DNA from: Actinomadura coerulea
GTDB taxonomy: Bacteria > Actinomycetota > Actinomycetes > Streptosporangiales > Streptosporangiaceae
Assembly (NCBI RefSeq): GCF_014208105.1
Contig: NZ_JACHMQ010000001.1
Location: 620,001-684,000 of the forward strand
Length of the DNA: 64,000 bases
Reading direction: 5' to 3'
The stretch's first letter is position 1, and every line of letters begins with the position of its first letter. The notes below the pieces were generated by a model. That model had not been told where the DNA came from, made no database searches, and saw only the letters and a program-made list of their open reading frames with translations. Shown here piece by piece: positions 7,944 through 16,321 of this stretch. Position numbers and translations under genes: made by a program.

Positions 7944-9170
7944 ATGGGACGAAAGAAGAAAGCCTTCGCCGCGTTGATCCCGGCGCTGACCCTGGTCGCG
8001 ACGGTCTACCAGGGAATCCCTGCCGCGGCGGCGGACCCGACCGCCCAGCCGGCGGACCCGACCGCCCAGCCGACCGACCCTCAGGGCGGTCAGCAGAACG
8101 GCGGCCAGATGGGTGACGGCGGTCAGATGGGCGATGGCGGTCAGATGGGTGACGGCGGCCCGATCGACGGCGGCCAGACGACTCCGCCCGCCGACCCGCA
8201 GGGCGGCCAGCAGCCCGGCGGCGGGCAGAACGGCGGCGGGCAGAACGGTGGGCAGGCTCCGGCGAATCCGAGCCTGCGCGCCGACCAGTTCGTCGACATC
8301 CGCAAGGCGCCGCGCGTGCGGCAGCCCCGCCGCGGCCGCCAGGCCTCGACCGGCGTGTTCGCGTCCAACTGCGGTGTGAACAAGGGGCAGGCCCACAGCA
8401 ACCCCGACAACGTGCTCGCGGCCCCGGGCGTCGTGAACGGCGCGCACCACATCCACGACTACGTCGGCAACCTCGACACGAACGCGTTCTCCACCGACGA
8501 GACCTTCGCGGCCGCCGGGACGACGTGCACCAACGGCGACAAGTCCGCCTACTTCTGGCCGGTGATCCGGCTCCGCGACGGCCAGGACACCTCGGACCGG
8601 GCGCAGCAGAGCCAGGCGGACGGCAACGTCGGCGGCATCGTCACCCCGTCGAGCGTCAAGATCCAGTACCTCGGCAACCCGCGCGCCAAGGTGACCGCGA
8701 TGCCGCGCTTCATCCGCGTGGCCACCGGTGACGCCAAGGCCGTGACGAACGGCCTGAAGAACGCGCACGCGAGCTGGACGTGCAGCGGCTTCGAGAGCCG
8801 GGCGTTCACCGACAAGTACCCGCTGTGCCCGAAGGGCAGCAAGGTGGAGCGCGTGCTGAACTTCCCGAGCTGCTGGGACGGCCAGAACACCGACAGCGCC
8901 AACCACCGCGACCACATCCGGTTCGCGGACCCGCGGACGGGGCAGTGCCCGCAGGGCACGAAGGCCGTGCCGCAGCTGCGGATGACCCTGGCCTACAACC
9001 TGCCGGCCAAGCCGCTGGCGTTCGCGCTGGACAGCTTCCCCGAGTCGGGCCACGACCCGGTGACCGACCACGGCGACCTCATCAACGTGATGGACGACCG
9101 GCTGATGGCGAAGGCGGTCAGGGCGATCAACGGCTCCAGGGCCGGGACGCGGATCAAGCGCCGCCGCTGA
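7944..9170 (+). CDS. Secreted DUF1996 protein
   Basis: A 408-residue exported protein with a clear signal peptide (cleavage near AAAADP) followed by a Gly/Gln/Asp-rich linker containing three exact GGQMGD units. The C-terminal 290 residues match the DUF1996 pattern: GVFASNCGVNKGQAHSNPDN, NGAHHIHDYVGN, a WPVIRL segment, LNFPSCWDGQN and an HDPVTDHGDLIN end. The family is found in secreted proteins of fungi and actinomycetes and has no established activity; the conserved His, Asp and Cys residues suggest a stable extracellular, possibly metal-binding, fold. An AGGGAG site precedes the start and a strong hairpin follows the stop. Confidence 0.85.
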   Translation: MGRKKKAFAALIPALTLVATVYQGIPAAAADPTAQPADPTAQPTDPQGGQQNGGQMGDGGQMGDGGQMGDGGPIDGGQTTPPADPQGGQQPGGGQNGGGQNGGQAPANPSLRADQFVDIRKAPRVRQPRRGRQASTGVFASNCGVNKGQAHSNPDNVLAAPGVVNGAHHIHDYVGNLDTNAFSTDETFAAAGTTCTNGDKSAYFWPVIRLRDGQDTSDRAQQSQADGNVGGIVTPSSVKIQYLGNPRAKVTAMPRFIRVATGDAKAVTNGLKNAHASWTCSGFESRAFTDKYPLCPKGSKVERVLNFPSCWDGQNTDSANHRDHIRFADPRTGQCPQGTKAVPQLRMTLAYNLPAKPLAFALDSFPESGHDPVTDHGDLINVMDDRLMAKAVRAINGSRAGTRIKRRR

Positions 9171-9184
9171 GCCGGACCCGTCCC

Positions 9185-9218
9185 GGGGCCCGGGCGCGCG
9201 TCCGCGCGTCCGGGCCCC
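9185..9218 (+). terminator. Hairpin terminator after the DUF1996 gene
   Basis: A nearly perfect stem, 9185-9200 with 9203-9218 (one G.T pair), 15 bases after the stop codon. Confidence 0.6.
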
Positions 9219-9226
9219 CGGCGTCC

Positions 9227-9232
9227 TACGAT
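9227..9232 (+). promoter_or_regulatory. Promoter -10 box of a leaderless transcript
   Basis: TACGAT lies exactly six bases before the ATG at 9239 and no ribosome-binding site is present, as expected if transcription starts at the A of the start codon. Confidence 0.55.
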
Positions 9233-9238
9233 CGCGGC

Positions 9239-9913
9239 ATGAACATCGTGATCGCGGGCGGGCACGGGCAGATCGCGCTGCGGCTGTCCCGGCTGCTGGC
9301 CGCACGGGGGGACACCGTGCTGAGCATCATCCGCAATACCGGCCACGCCGGGGACGTCCGGGAGGCGGGCGCCGGACCGGTCGTGTGCGACCTGGAGTCG
9401 GCGACCGCCGACGAGGTCGCCGACCACCTGACCGGCGCGGACGCCGTCGTGTTCGCCGCCGGGGCGGGCCCGGGCAGCGGCGTGGCGCGCAAGGACACCG
9501 TCGACCGCGGCGCCGCGGTGCTGGCGGCGGACGCGGCCGAGCGCGCGGGCGTCCGCGGCTTCGTGCAGATCTCCGCGATGGGCGCCGGCGAGCCGCCCGC
9601 GCCGGGGCGCGACGAGGTCTGGGGGGCCTACATCAGGGCCAAGGGCGAGGCCGAGGACGACCTGCGGCGCCGCGACGCCCTGGACTGGCTGATCCTGCGG
9701 CCGGGCCGCCTCACCGACGACCCGCCCACCGGCCTGGTGGCGCTGGCCGAGCCGCCGATCGGGCACGGCGCGGTCACCCGCGACGACGTGGCGGCGGTCA
9801 TCGCGGCGCTGCTGGACGCCGGCGACGTCCGCCGCCTCACGCTGGACCTGCTCAACGGCTCCACCCCGATCGGGGACGCCGTCGCCGCCCTGCGCTCCGC
9901 GCCCGGCGGCTGA
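9239..9913 (+). CDS. Atypical SDR / NAD(P)H-binding protein
   Basis: A 224-residue cytoplasmic protein with an N-terminal Rossmann loop (VIAGGHGQIALRLSRLL) and the NmrA/YwnB-like organisation: GADAVVFAAGAG after the fourth strand, FVQISAMGAGEP, and a YIRAKGEAEDDLRR segment in place of the classic YxxxK. The family binds NAD(P)H and acts as a reductase, epimerase or redox sensor; the substrate cannot be read from the sequence. The start is set by a leaderless promoter. It converges on fadD15. Confidence 0.85.
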   Translation: MNIVIAGGHGQIALRLSRLLAARGDTVLSIIRNTGHAGDVREAGAGPVVCDLESATADEVADHLTGADAVVFAAGAGPGSGVARKDTVDRGAAVLAADAAERAGVRGFVQISAMGAGEPPAPGRDEVWGAYIRAKGEAEDDLRRRDALDWLILRPGRLTDDPPTGLVALAEPPIGHGAVTRDDVAAVIAALLDAGDVRRLTLDLLNGSTPIGDAVAALRSAPGG

Positions 9914-9936
9914 CCGGCCGCGCGGGACGCCCCGGC

Positions 9937-11727
9937 TCAGCCGGTGTAGAGGGCGTCGATCTCGTCGGCGAAGTCCTTCATCACGACGTTGCGCTTCACC
10001 TTGAGGCTCGGCGTCATGTGGCCGGCCTCCTCGGTGAAGTCGACGCCGAGGACGACGTGCTTCTTGATCGCCTCGGCGTGGCTGACCGACTTGTTGGCGT
10101 CGGCGACCGCGGCCTCGATCTCGGCGACGAGGTCGGGGTCGCGGCGCAGCTCGTCCACCGTCATCGCCTCGGGCTTGCCGTGCCGGGCCTTCCACGGCCC
10201 GAGCGCCTCCTCGTCCAGGGTGACCAGGGCGCTGATGAACTTGCGGCCGTCGCCGACGACGAGGCACTGGCTGATCAGCGGGTGCGCGCGGAGCCGGTCC
10301 TCCAGCGGGGCGGGCGCCACGTTCTTGCCCGCCGCGGTGACCAGGATCTCCTTCTTGCGGCCGGTGATCCGCAGGAAGCCCTCCTCGTCGAGCGAGCCGA
10401 GGTCGCCGGTGTGGAACCAGCCGTCCTCCAGGGCCTCCTTGGTGGCGGCCTCGTTGTTCCAGTAGCCGCGCATGACGTTGACGCCGCGCACGAGGACCTC
10501 GCCGTCCTCGGCGATGCGCACGTCGACGCCCGGGATCGGCGGGCCCACCGTGCCGATCCTGATGGCGGAGGGCCGGTTGACGGCGGCGGGCGCGGTCGTC
10601 TCGGTGAGGCCGTAGCCCTCCAGGATCGTGATCCCGACGCCGCGGAAGAAGTGCCCGAGCCGCTCACCGAGCGCGGCGCCGCCGGACACCGCGTACTGCA
10701 CCCTTCCGCCGACCGCGGCGCGCAGCTTGCGGTACACGAGCACGTCGAAGACCTTGTGCCGGGCCCTCAGCCCGAGACCGGGGCCGCCGTCGTCGAGCGC
10801 CCGGCTGTAGGCCACCGCGGTCTCGGCCGCCGTCTTGAAGATCCTGGCCTTGCCGTCGGCCGCGGCCTTCTGCTCGGCGCCGTTGTAGACCTTCTCGAAC
10901 ACGCGGGGGACGGCCAGCAGGAACGTCGGCCTGAACGAGGCCAGGTCCGGCAGCAGGCTCGGGACGTCGCTGTGCCCGAGCACGATGCCGCCCTCGATGG
11001 TGGCGACCTCGATCAGCCGGGCGAACACGTGCGCCAGCGGCAGGAACAGCAGCGTGGAGCTGCCCTCGACGGCGATCTCGGCGATCGCCCCCTGCACGGC
11101 GTTGCGGGCGGTCGACACGAGGTTCCCGTGGGTGATCTCGCAGCCCTTGGGGCGGCCGGTGGTGCCGGAGGTGTAGACGAGCGTGGCGATGTCCGCGGCG
11201 GTGCGGGACCGGCGGCGCTCCTCGACGACGTCGTCGCCGACGTCCGCTCCGAGCCGGGTGACCTCCGCGACCCCGCCCGCGTCGATGCCCCACACGTGCG
11301 CCAGCCCGGGGAGCCGGTCGCGGATCTCCTCGACGGTCGCCACGTGCTCCCCGGTCTCGGCGAACACGGCCTTGGCCCCGGAGTCGCCGACGATCCACTC
11401 GATCTGCTCGGCGGAGGACGTCTCGTAGATCGGGACGGAGACCGCGCCCGCCGCCCAGATCGCGTAGTCCAGGACCGTCCACTCGTAGCGGGTCCGCGAC
11501 AGCAGGCACACGCGGTCGCCGGGCTCGACGCCGGCGGCGGCTAGGCCCTTGGCGACCCCCGCCGCCTCGGCGGCGAACTCCGCCGCGGTGACGGCGCTCC
11601 ACGCGTCGCCGCTCCTGCGCCGCAGCACGATCCGGCCGGGCTCTTCGACGGCCCGGGTGAAGGGCGCGTCGGTCAGAGTGGCGGAGTCGGGGACCTCCAC
11701 CATCGCGGGGACGCTGAACTCGCGCAC
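9937..11727 (-). CDS. fadD15: Long-chain fatty-acid-CoA ligase (FadD15 type)
   Basis: ATP-dependent acyl-CoA synthetase that activates long-chain fatty acids (acyl-AMP, then acyl-CoA). The 596-residue protein has the AMP-binding P-loop YTSGTTGRPKG at 185-195, a GYGLTETTAP motif, the GWFHTGDLG hinge region and ITGRKKEILVTAAGKNVAP with the C-terminal domain lysine. The GTG at 11727 is chosen because the N-terminus REFSVPA matches the start of the M. tuberculosis FadD15 family and an AGGAG lies upstream. It lies near pimB, cutC and the SRPBCC gene, as in mycobacteria, so a role in membrane lipid or mannolipid acylation is plausible but inferred. Confidence 0.9.
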   Translation of the reverse strand: MREFSVPAMVEVPDSATLTDAPFTRAVEEPGRIVLRRRSGDAWSAVTAAEFAAEAAGVAKGLAAAGVEPGDRVCLLSRTRYEWTVLDYAIWAAGAVSVPIYETSSAEQIEWIVGDSGAKAVFAETGEHVATVEEIRDRLPGLAHVWGIDAGGVAEVTRLGADVGDDVVEERRRSRTAADIATLVYTSGTTGRPKGCEITHGNLVSTARNAVQGAIAEIAVEGSSTLLFLPLAHVFARLIEVATIEGGIVLGHSDVPSLLPDLASFRPTFLLAVPRVFEKVYNGAEQKAAADGKARIFKTAAETAVAYSRALDDGGPGLGLRARHKVFDVLVYRKLRAAVGGRVQYAVSGGAALGERLGHFFRGVGITILEGYGLTETTAPAAVNRPSAIRIGTVGPPIPGVDVRIAEDGEVLVRGVNVMRGYWNNEAATKEALEDGWFHTGDLGSLDEEGFLRITGRKKEILVTAAGKNVAPAPLEDRLRAHPLISQCLVVGDGRKFISALVTLDEEALGPWKARHGKPEAMTVDELRRDPDLVAEIEAAVADANKSVSHAEAIKKHVVLGVDFTEEAGHMTPSLKVKRNVVMKDFADEIDALYTG

Positions 11728-11963
11728 GGCCCACTCCTGTCGTCGGTCTTCGAGGACGGCGGGGAGCCCCGCGGCGCGTCCGGCCGTCCGGCCGGCGGCG
11801 CGTGAACTCCTCCGTTGCCGCATGATACCCACGAGTAGCAATACCGCCGCGAACCGCCGCGGTTAACGGCACGGCAAAGACCGCCCGGCGGCCCCCGGCG
11901 CGCGCCGCCGGGTCGCCTACCCTTGACCCGGTCGCACAACGCAAACGGGTTCCGGGGGTCGCC

Positions 11964-12659
11964 ATGTCGCTGCTCGAAGTGATCGCGCTGACCGTGGAGG
12001 ACGCGCGCGCGGCGCAGGAGGGCGGCGCCGACCGCATCGAGGTCGTCGCCGACATGGCCGCGGACGGGCTCACCCCCGACCCCGACCTCGTCGCGGCGAT
12101 CCGGGCGGACACGTCCGTGCCGATGCGGGTGATGCTGCGCGCCAACGCGGGGTTCCGCACCACCGGGGCCGAGCTCGACCGGCTGCGGCGCGCCGCGGCC
12201 GGCCTCGCCGACGCGGGCGCCGACGGGTTCGTGCTCGGCTTCCTCGACTCCTCGGGGCACGTCGACGCGGGCGCCACCGGCAAGCTCGCCGCCGACACCG
12301 ACCCGCTGCCCTGGACCTTCCACCGGGCGCTGGACCACGCCGCCGACCCCGCCCAGGCGTGGGGCGTCGTCCGCGCCTTCGGCGGCCGCCTGGACACGGT
12401 GCTGACGGCGGGCTCGTCCCGCGGCGTGGACGCCGGGGTCGACGTCCTCGTGCGGCGCGCGGCCGAGGACCCCGCCGCGGCCGAGATGATCATGGCCGGG
12501 GGCGGGCTGCGCCGCAAGCACGTCGCCGTGCTCGCCGCCGCGGGCGTCACCGCCTTCCACGTGGGCACGGCCGTGCGTCCCGACGGCGACTGGGACGCGC
12601 CGGTGGACCCCGTCCTCGTGCGCGAGTGGCGCACCCTCGTGGCGGCCGCCGCCGGCTGA
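11964..12659 (+). CDS. cutC: CutC family protein
   Basis: A 231-residue TIM-barrel protein of the CutC family: LEVIALTVEDARAAQEGGADRIEV at the start, VMLRANAGFRTTGAE, PWTFHRALDH and TAGSSRGVDAG. CutC was first linked to copper homeostasis in E. coli, but that role is doubtful, and the true substrate of the fold is not known. It is cytoplasmic and monocistronic, with weak ribosome-binding sequence (GGGGGTC) before ATG 11964. Confidence 0.87.
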   Translation: MSLLEVIALTVEDARAAQEGGADRIEVVADMAADGLTPDPDLVAAIRADTSVPMRVMLRANAGFRTTGAELDRLRRAAAGLADAGADGFVLGFLDSSGHVDAGATGKLAADTDPLPWTFHRALDHAADPAQAWGVVRAFGGRLDTVLTAGSSRGVDAGVDVLVRRAAEDPAAAEMIMAGGGLRRKHVAVLAAAGVTAFHVGTAVRPDGDWDAPVDPVLVREWRTLVAAAAG

Positions 12660-12748
12660 CGGCCGTGCGCCGGCCGCGCCTTCGCGCGTTGTCCAAGGAG
12701 CGCGCCGGGCTTCATGACCCGCCCGTTCACCGCGGCGGCCGGCGCCAT

Positions 12749-12754
12749 TACATT
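12749..12754 (+). promoter_or_regulatory. Promoter -10 box of a leaderless transcript
   Basis: TACATT lies six bases before ATG 12761; there is no ribosome-binding site between them. Confidence 0.55.
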
Positions 12755-12760
12755 CGGTTC

Positions 12761-13528
12761 ATGAGGATCCATGTGGTGAGCGACGTCCACGGCCGCGCGG
12801 ACGCGCTGGCGGGCGCTGCGGACGGTGCGGACGCGCTCATCTGCCTGGGCGATCTGATCCTGTTCATCGACTACCACGACCACGGGCAGGGGATCTTCGC
12901 CGACCTGTTCGGCGAGGACAACGCCGACCGCTTCATCGGGCTGCGCACCGAGAAGCGCTTCGACGAGGCCCGCGAGTTCTCCCGGGGACTGTGGGCCTCG
13001 CTGGAGGGGGACGCCCGGCCGCACATCGAGCGGGCGGTGAACCGCCAGTACGCCGAACTGTTCGCGGCCATGCCCGCCCCGGCGTACCTGACCTACGGCA
13101 ACGTCGACGTCCCCCGGCTGTGGGACGCGCACCTGCGCGACGGCCACCACGTCCTGGACGGCCAGACCACCGAGATCGGCGGGCTGCGGTTCGGGTTCGT
13201 CGGCGGCGGCCTGCGCACCGAGTACCGCACCCCCTACGAGCTGGACGAGGAGGCCTACGCGGCCAAGGTCGAGGCGGTCGGCGAGGTGGACGTGCTGTGC
13301 TGCCACATCCCGCCCGCCGTCCCCGAGCTGCTGTACGACACGGTGGCCCGCAGGTTCGAGCGCGGCAGCGAGGCGGTCCTGGAGGCCATCCACCGCACGC
13401 AGCCGAAGTACGTGCTGTTCGGGCACGTCCATCAGCCGCTGGCGAGCCGGATCCGCATCGGCCGCACCGAATGCGTGAACGTCGGGCACTTCCGCGCGCG
13501 CGGTGTGCCCTACGTCCTGACGGTGTGA
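12761..13528 (+). CDS. Calcineurin-like metallophosphoesterase
   Basis: A 255-residue cytoplasmic phosphoesterase with the dimetal signature in order: SDVHGRAD (DxH), CLGDLILF (GD), TYGNVDVP (GNxD variant of GNHD), a CCHIPP histidine and FGHVHQP (GHxH). The fold cleaves phosphomonoesters or phosphodiesters with Mn or Fe; the substrate is not evident. A long acidic insertion (about residues 45-95) separates the GD and GN motifs. Start set by a leaderless promoter. Confidence 0.87.
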   Translation: MRIHVVSDVHGRADALAGAADGADALICLGDLILFIDYHDHGQGIFADLFGEDNADRFIGLRTEKRFDEAREFSRGLWASLEGDARPHIERAVNRQYAELFAAMPAPAYLTYGNVDVPRLWDAHLRDGHHVLDGQTTEIGGLRFGFVGGGLRTEYRTPYELDEEAYAAKVEAVGEVDVLCCHIPPAVPELLYDTVARRFERGSEAVLEAIHRTQPKYVLFGHVHQPLASRIRIGRTECVNVGHFRARGVPYVLTV

Positions 13529-13590
13529 ACCATACTTCTCTAGGGACAGCGGGCCCCCAGGGGTTCGGGGCGAGCCGGAGGGAGACGCAG

Positions 13591-14025
13591 ATGGCGGACC
13601 GCACGAGTTCCTCCGTCACGGTCAAGGCCGGGAAGGCCGAGATCATGGCGGTGATCGCCGATCTCGAGGCGTACCCGGAGTGGGCGAGCGGCATCCGCGA
13701 GTTCACCGTGCAGGAGACGGGCGAGGACGGCCGGGCCGCCCGCGCCCGTCTCACGTTCGACGGCGGCCCGTTCAGCGACACCGTCGGGCTCGCCTACACC
13801 TGGGAGGGCGACGACCGGGTGACGTGGGAGCTGGTGGAGCCGGGCACGGTCGTCACCGGGCTGCACGGCGCCTACGGCCTGGTGGAGGAGGGCGGCGCCA
13901 CCGAGGTGACCTACGAGCTGGCGGTGGACGTCCGCATCCCCATGATCGGGATGGTGCGGCGCAAGGGCGAGAAGCGGATCATCGACTCCGCCCTCAAGGG
14001 CCTCAAGCGCCACGTGGAGGGCTGA
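13591..14025 (+). CDS. SRPBCC (polyketide cyclase/START-like) protein
   Basis: A 144-residue single-domain protein of the SRPBCC helix-grip fold, which holds hydrophobic ligands. The pattern AEIMAVIADLEAYPEWASGIREF begins the domain, and a C-terminal helix (KRIIDSALKGLKRHVEG) closes it. It corresponds in size, motif and position to M. tuberculosis Rv2185c, near fadD15 and pimB, so a link to lipid handling is plausible. A GGAGGGA ribosome-binding site precedes the ATG. Confidence 0.85.
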   Translation: MADRTSSSVTVKAGKAEIMAVIADLEAYPEWASGIREFTVQETGEDGRAARARLTFDGGPFSDTVGLAYTWEGDDRVTWELVEPGTVVTGLHGAYGLVEEGGATEVTYELAVDVRIPMIGMVRRKGEKRIIDSALKGLKRHVEG

Positions 14026-14101
14026 TCCCGCCGCGGGCGGTGGCCTGAACACGGCGCGGAGGCGATACCGTTCACGCCGACGACGGATGGAAGATGGAGA
14101 C

Positions 14102-14605
14102 ATGAGCGACCAGCCGGGCGACGTCCTGGACGAGGCGGCCAAGCTCGTCGACGCGCTGATCAGGCGGGTGGGCGGCGGCCGGGACGAGCGCGCGCGCCGG
14201 GACGAGCCGGCCGGGGACGTGTGGGACCGTGCCATCGCCGACGAGCCCGCGGGCGGGCCGGGCGGGCCGCACATCGCCACCGGCGCGCCCGAGTGCCGCG
14301 ACTGCCCGGTCTGCCGGGCCATCGCGGTCAAGCGGGAGTCCGGCGGCGACGTGGGACGGCACCTGCGCGAGGCCGGGCGGTCCCTGGTCGCCGCCGCCCT
14401 GGACGTGGCGGCGGCGTTCGACCGGACCCGCGCGCCCGACCGGGCGCAGGGGTCCCACCGGACGCGCGGATCCGGCCGGACCGGGCCGCCGGAGGCGCCG
14501 GAGGCGTCGGAGGGCGCGCGGGCGGGTACGTCGGATCGGTCGGAACGTCCCGATCCGGGCGACCCGTGGTCGGCCGCCACCGGCGGCCCCATCGACATCG
14601 GGTAG
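14102..14605 (+). CDS. Hypothetical protein with CxxCxxC motif
   Basis: A 167-residue hydrophilic protein that I cannot name. The conserved-looking core is PECRDCPVCRAIAVKRESG (about residues 62-80), a three-Cys cluster that could bind metal, followed by an amphipathic helix. The C-terminal 60 residues are low-complexity, rich in Arg, Pro, Gly and Ser. It lies between the SRPBCC gene and glucokinase; the equivalent mycobacterial position (Rv2186c region) also holds a small unknown gene. ATG 14102 is chosen for GGAAGA upstream; ATG 14087 in the same frame is an alternative. Confidence 0.72.
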   Translation: MSDQPGDVLDEAAKLVDALIRRVGGGRDERARRDEPAGDVWDRAIADEPAGGPGGPHIATGAPECRDCPVCRAIAVKRESGGDVGRHLREAGRSLVAAALDVAAAFDRTRAPDRAQGSHRTRGSGRTGPPEAPEASEGARAGTSDRSERPDPGDPWSAATGGPIDIG

Positions 14606-14654
14606 AGCGGGAGTGGCTCCAGCCAGGGGCGACGCGAGGAGGAGGAAGGGTTAC

Positions 14655-15623
14655 ATGGCCCTGACCATCGGCGTGGATGTGGGCGGCACGAAGGTGGCCG
14701 CGGGGGTCGTCGACGACCGGGGGACGATCCTGGAGAAGGTCCGCCGGCCGACTCCCTCGACCAACCCCAAGGAGACCGCCGAGACCATCGCCGAGGTCGT
14801 CGACCTGCTGAAGGGCAAGTACGAGGAGGTCGCGGCGGTCGGGCTCGGCACCGCGGGCTTCGTCGACGAGACCCGCTCCACCGTGCTGTTCGCGCCGAAC
14901 CTCGCCTGGCGCGACGAGCCGATCAAGGAGAAGGTCGAGAGCCTCGTCGGGCTGCCGGTGGTCGTGGAGAACGACGGCAACGCCACCGCGTGGGGCGAGG
15001 CCCGGTTCGGCGCCGGGCGCGGCGAGAACTTCCTCGTCCTGGTCGCCCTCGGCACCGGCATCGGCGGCGGCATCATCATCAACGGCGAGCTGTACCGGGG
15101 CCGGTTCGGCATCGGCGCGGAGATGGGGCACTTCCGGGTCGTCCCGGACGGGCGCCGCTGCGGCTGCGGCAACCGCGGCTGCTGGGAGCAGTACGCCAGC
15201 GGCAACGCCCTCGTGCACGAGGCGCGCGACCTGGCCCGGGTGGCGCCCGCGATGGCGGGGCGCCTGCTGGAGCTCGGCGGCGGGCGGCCCGAGGGCATCA
15301 GCGGCCCCGAGGTGTCGCAGGCGGCCCGGGAGGGCGACAAGGCGGCGCTGGAGTGCTTCCGGACGATCGCGCACTGGGCGGGCCAGGGCCTGGCCGACCT
15401 CAGCGCGATCCTCGACCCGGGCGCCTTCATCATCGGCGGCGGCCTGTCGGACGCCGGCGACCTGCTGCTCGACCCGATCCGCGCCGCGTTCGAGGACGCC
15501 CTGACCGGCCGCGGCCACCGCCCGCTGCCCGACATCCGGATCGCCGAGCTGGGCTCCGCGGCGGGCATCGTCGGCGCCGCCGACCTGGCCCGCGTCCGCC
15601 CGTTCCAGGACGTGATCGTCTGA
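14655..15623 (+). CDS. glk: ROK-family glucokinase
   Basis: A 322-residue ATP-dependent glucokinase of the ROK family, feeding glucose into glycolysis and, in streptomycetes, mediating carbon catabolite repression. It has the phosphate-binding DVGGTK loop (8-13), the NDGNATAWGE catalytic segment, ALGTGIGGG, and the ROK zinc site H159 with C169, C171 and C176 in the CGCGNRGCWE motif. A GGAGGAAGG ribosome-binding site precedes the ATG. The next gene starts two bases after its stop. Confidence 0.92.
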   Translation: MALTIGVDVGGTKVAAGVVDDRGTILEKVRRPTPSTNPKETAETIAEVVDLLKGKYEEVAAVGLGTAGFVDETRSTVLFAPNLAWRDEPIKEKVESLVGLPVVVENDGNATAWGEARFGAGRGENFLVLVALGTGIGGGIIINGELYRGRFGIGAEMGHFRVVPDGRRCGCGNRGCWEQYASGNALVHEARDLARVAPAMAGRLLELGGGRPEGISGPEVSQAAREGDKAALECFRTIAHWAGQGLADLSAILDPGAFIIGGGLSDAGDLLLDPIRAAFEDALTGRGHRPLPDIRIAELGSAAGIVGAADLARVRPFQDVIV

Positions 15624-15625
15624 GC

Positions 15626-16321
15626 GTGGCCGCCGTCCGGCTGCTCTCCTACAACGTCCGGTCGCTGCGCGACGACCCGGCCGCCGTGGCCCGCGTCGTC
15701 CGCGCGAACGCCCCGGACGTGGTGTGCGTGCAGGAGGTCCCGCGCTTCTGGGGGTGGCGGCTGCGCCGCCGCCGCCTGGCGCGGGACTGCGGCCTGCGGA
15801 TCGCGGCGGGGCGGCGGGCCTGCGGGCTCGCCGTCCTCGCCGCGCCGCACGTGCGCCGCGTGGCCCGCGAGTTCCACCTGCTCACCCCGGACCCGGGCCT
15901 GCACCGCCGCGCCCTCGCGATCGCCGTCCTGGAGGTCGGCGGCACCCGCCTGATCGCCGCGAGCACCCACCTCGACCTGGCGGACGGCCCGCGGCTGCGG
16001 CACGTCCACGAGATCATCGTCCGCCTCGACCGCGCCCGCGACCGCCACGGCGCCCCGGTCGTGCTCGCGGGCGACGTCAACGAGGAGCCGGGCGGGCCGG
16101 CCTGGTCGCTGCTGGCGGACCGGTTCCAGGACGCCTACGCGGCCGCTCCGGCGGGCGGGGAGCTCACCTTCACCGCGCGCGACCCGAAGCGCCGCATCGA
16201 CGGCGTCTTCGCCGACCCCGCCGTGCGGGTCACCGCGTGCGGGGTGCCGCCCGACGACGCCGGCGACCACGCCCGGGCCACCGACCACCGGCCCGTGCTG
16301 GCCGAGCTCGGACCTTCCTAG
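15626..16321 (+). CDS. Endonuclease/exonuclease/phosphatase (EEP) family hydrolase
   Basis: A 231-residue protein of the EEP superfamily: LSYNVRSLR with the N of the N-terminal strand, VVCVQEVP with the metal-binding Glu, STHLDLADG, LAGDVNEEPG (GDxN) and ATDHRPVLAEL with the catalytic Asp-His pair. It is a Mg-dependent phosphodiesterase of unknown substrate, with no signal peptide. It starts two bases after glucokinase, so it is probably translated by coupling. Its TAG stop shares the CTAG at 16318-16321 with the stop of the convergent gene. Confidence 0.85.
   Translation: MAAVRLLSYNVRSLRDDPAAVARVVRANAPDVVCVQEVPRFWGWRLRRRRLARDCGLRIAAGRRACGLAVLAAPHVRRVAREFHLLTPDPGLHRRALAIAVLEVGGTRLIAASTHLDLADGPRLRHVHEIIVRLDRARDRHGAPVVLAGDVNEEPGGPAWSLLADRFQDAYAAAPAGGELTFTARDPKRRIDGVFADPAVRVTACGVPPDDAGDHARATDHRPVLAELGPS

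Noticed and set aside
10664..13489. A 941-codon open frame on the minus strand
   Set aside because: It is antisense to fadD15 (another frame), cutC and the phosphoesterase. Its protein is low-complexity Arg/Pro/Ala, as expected for a shadow frame in GC-rich DNA.
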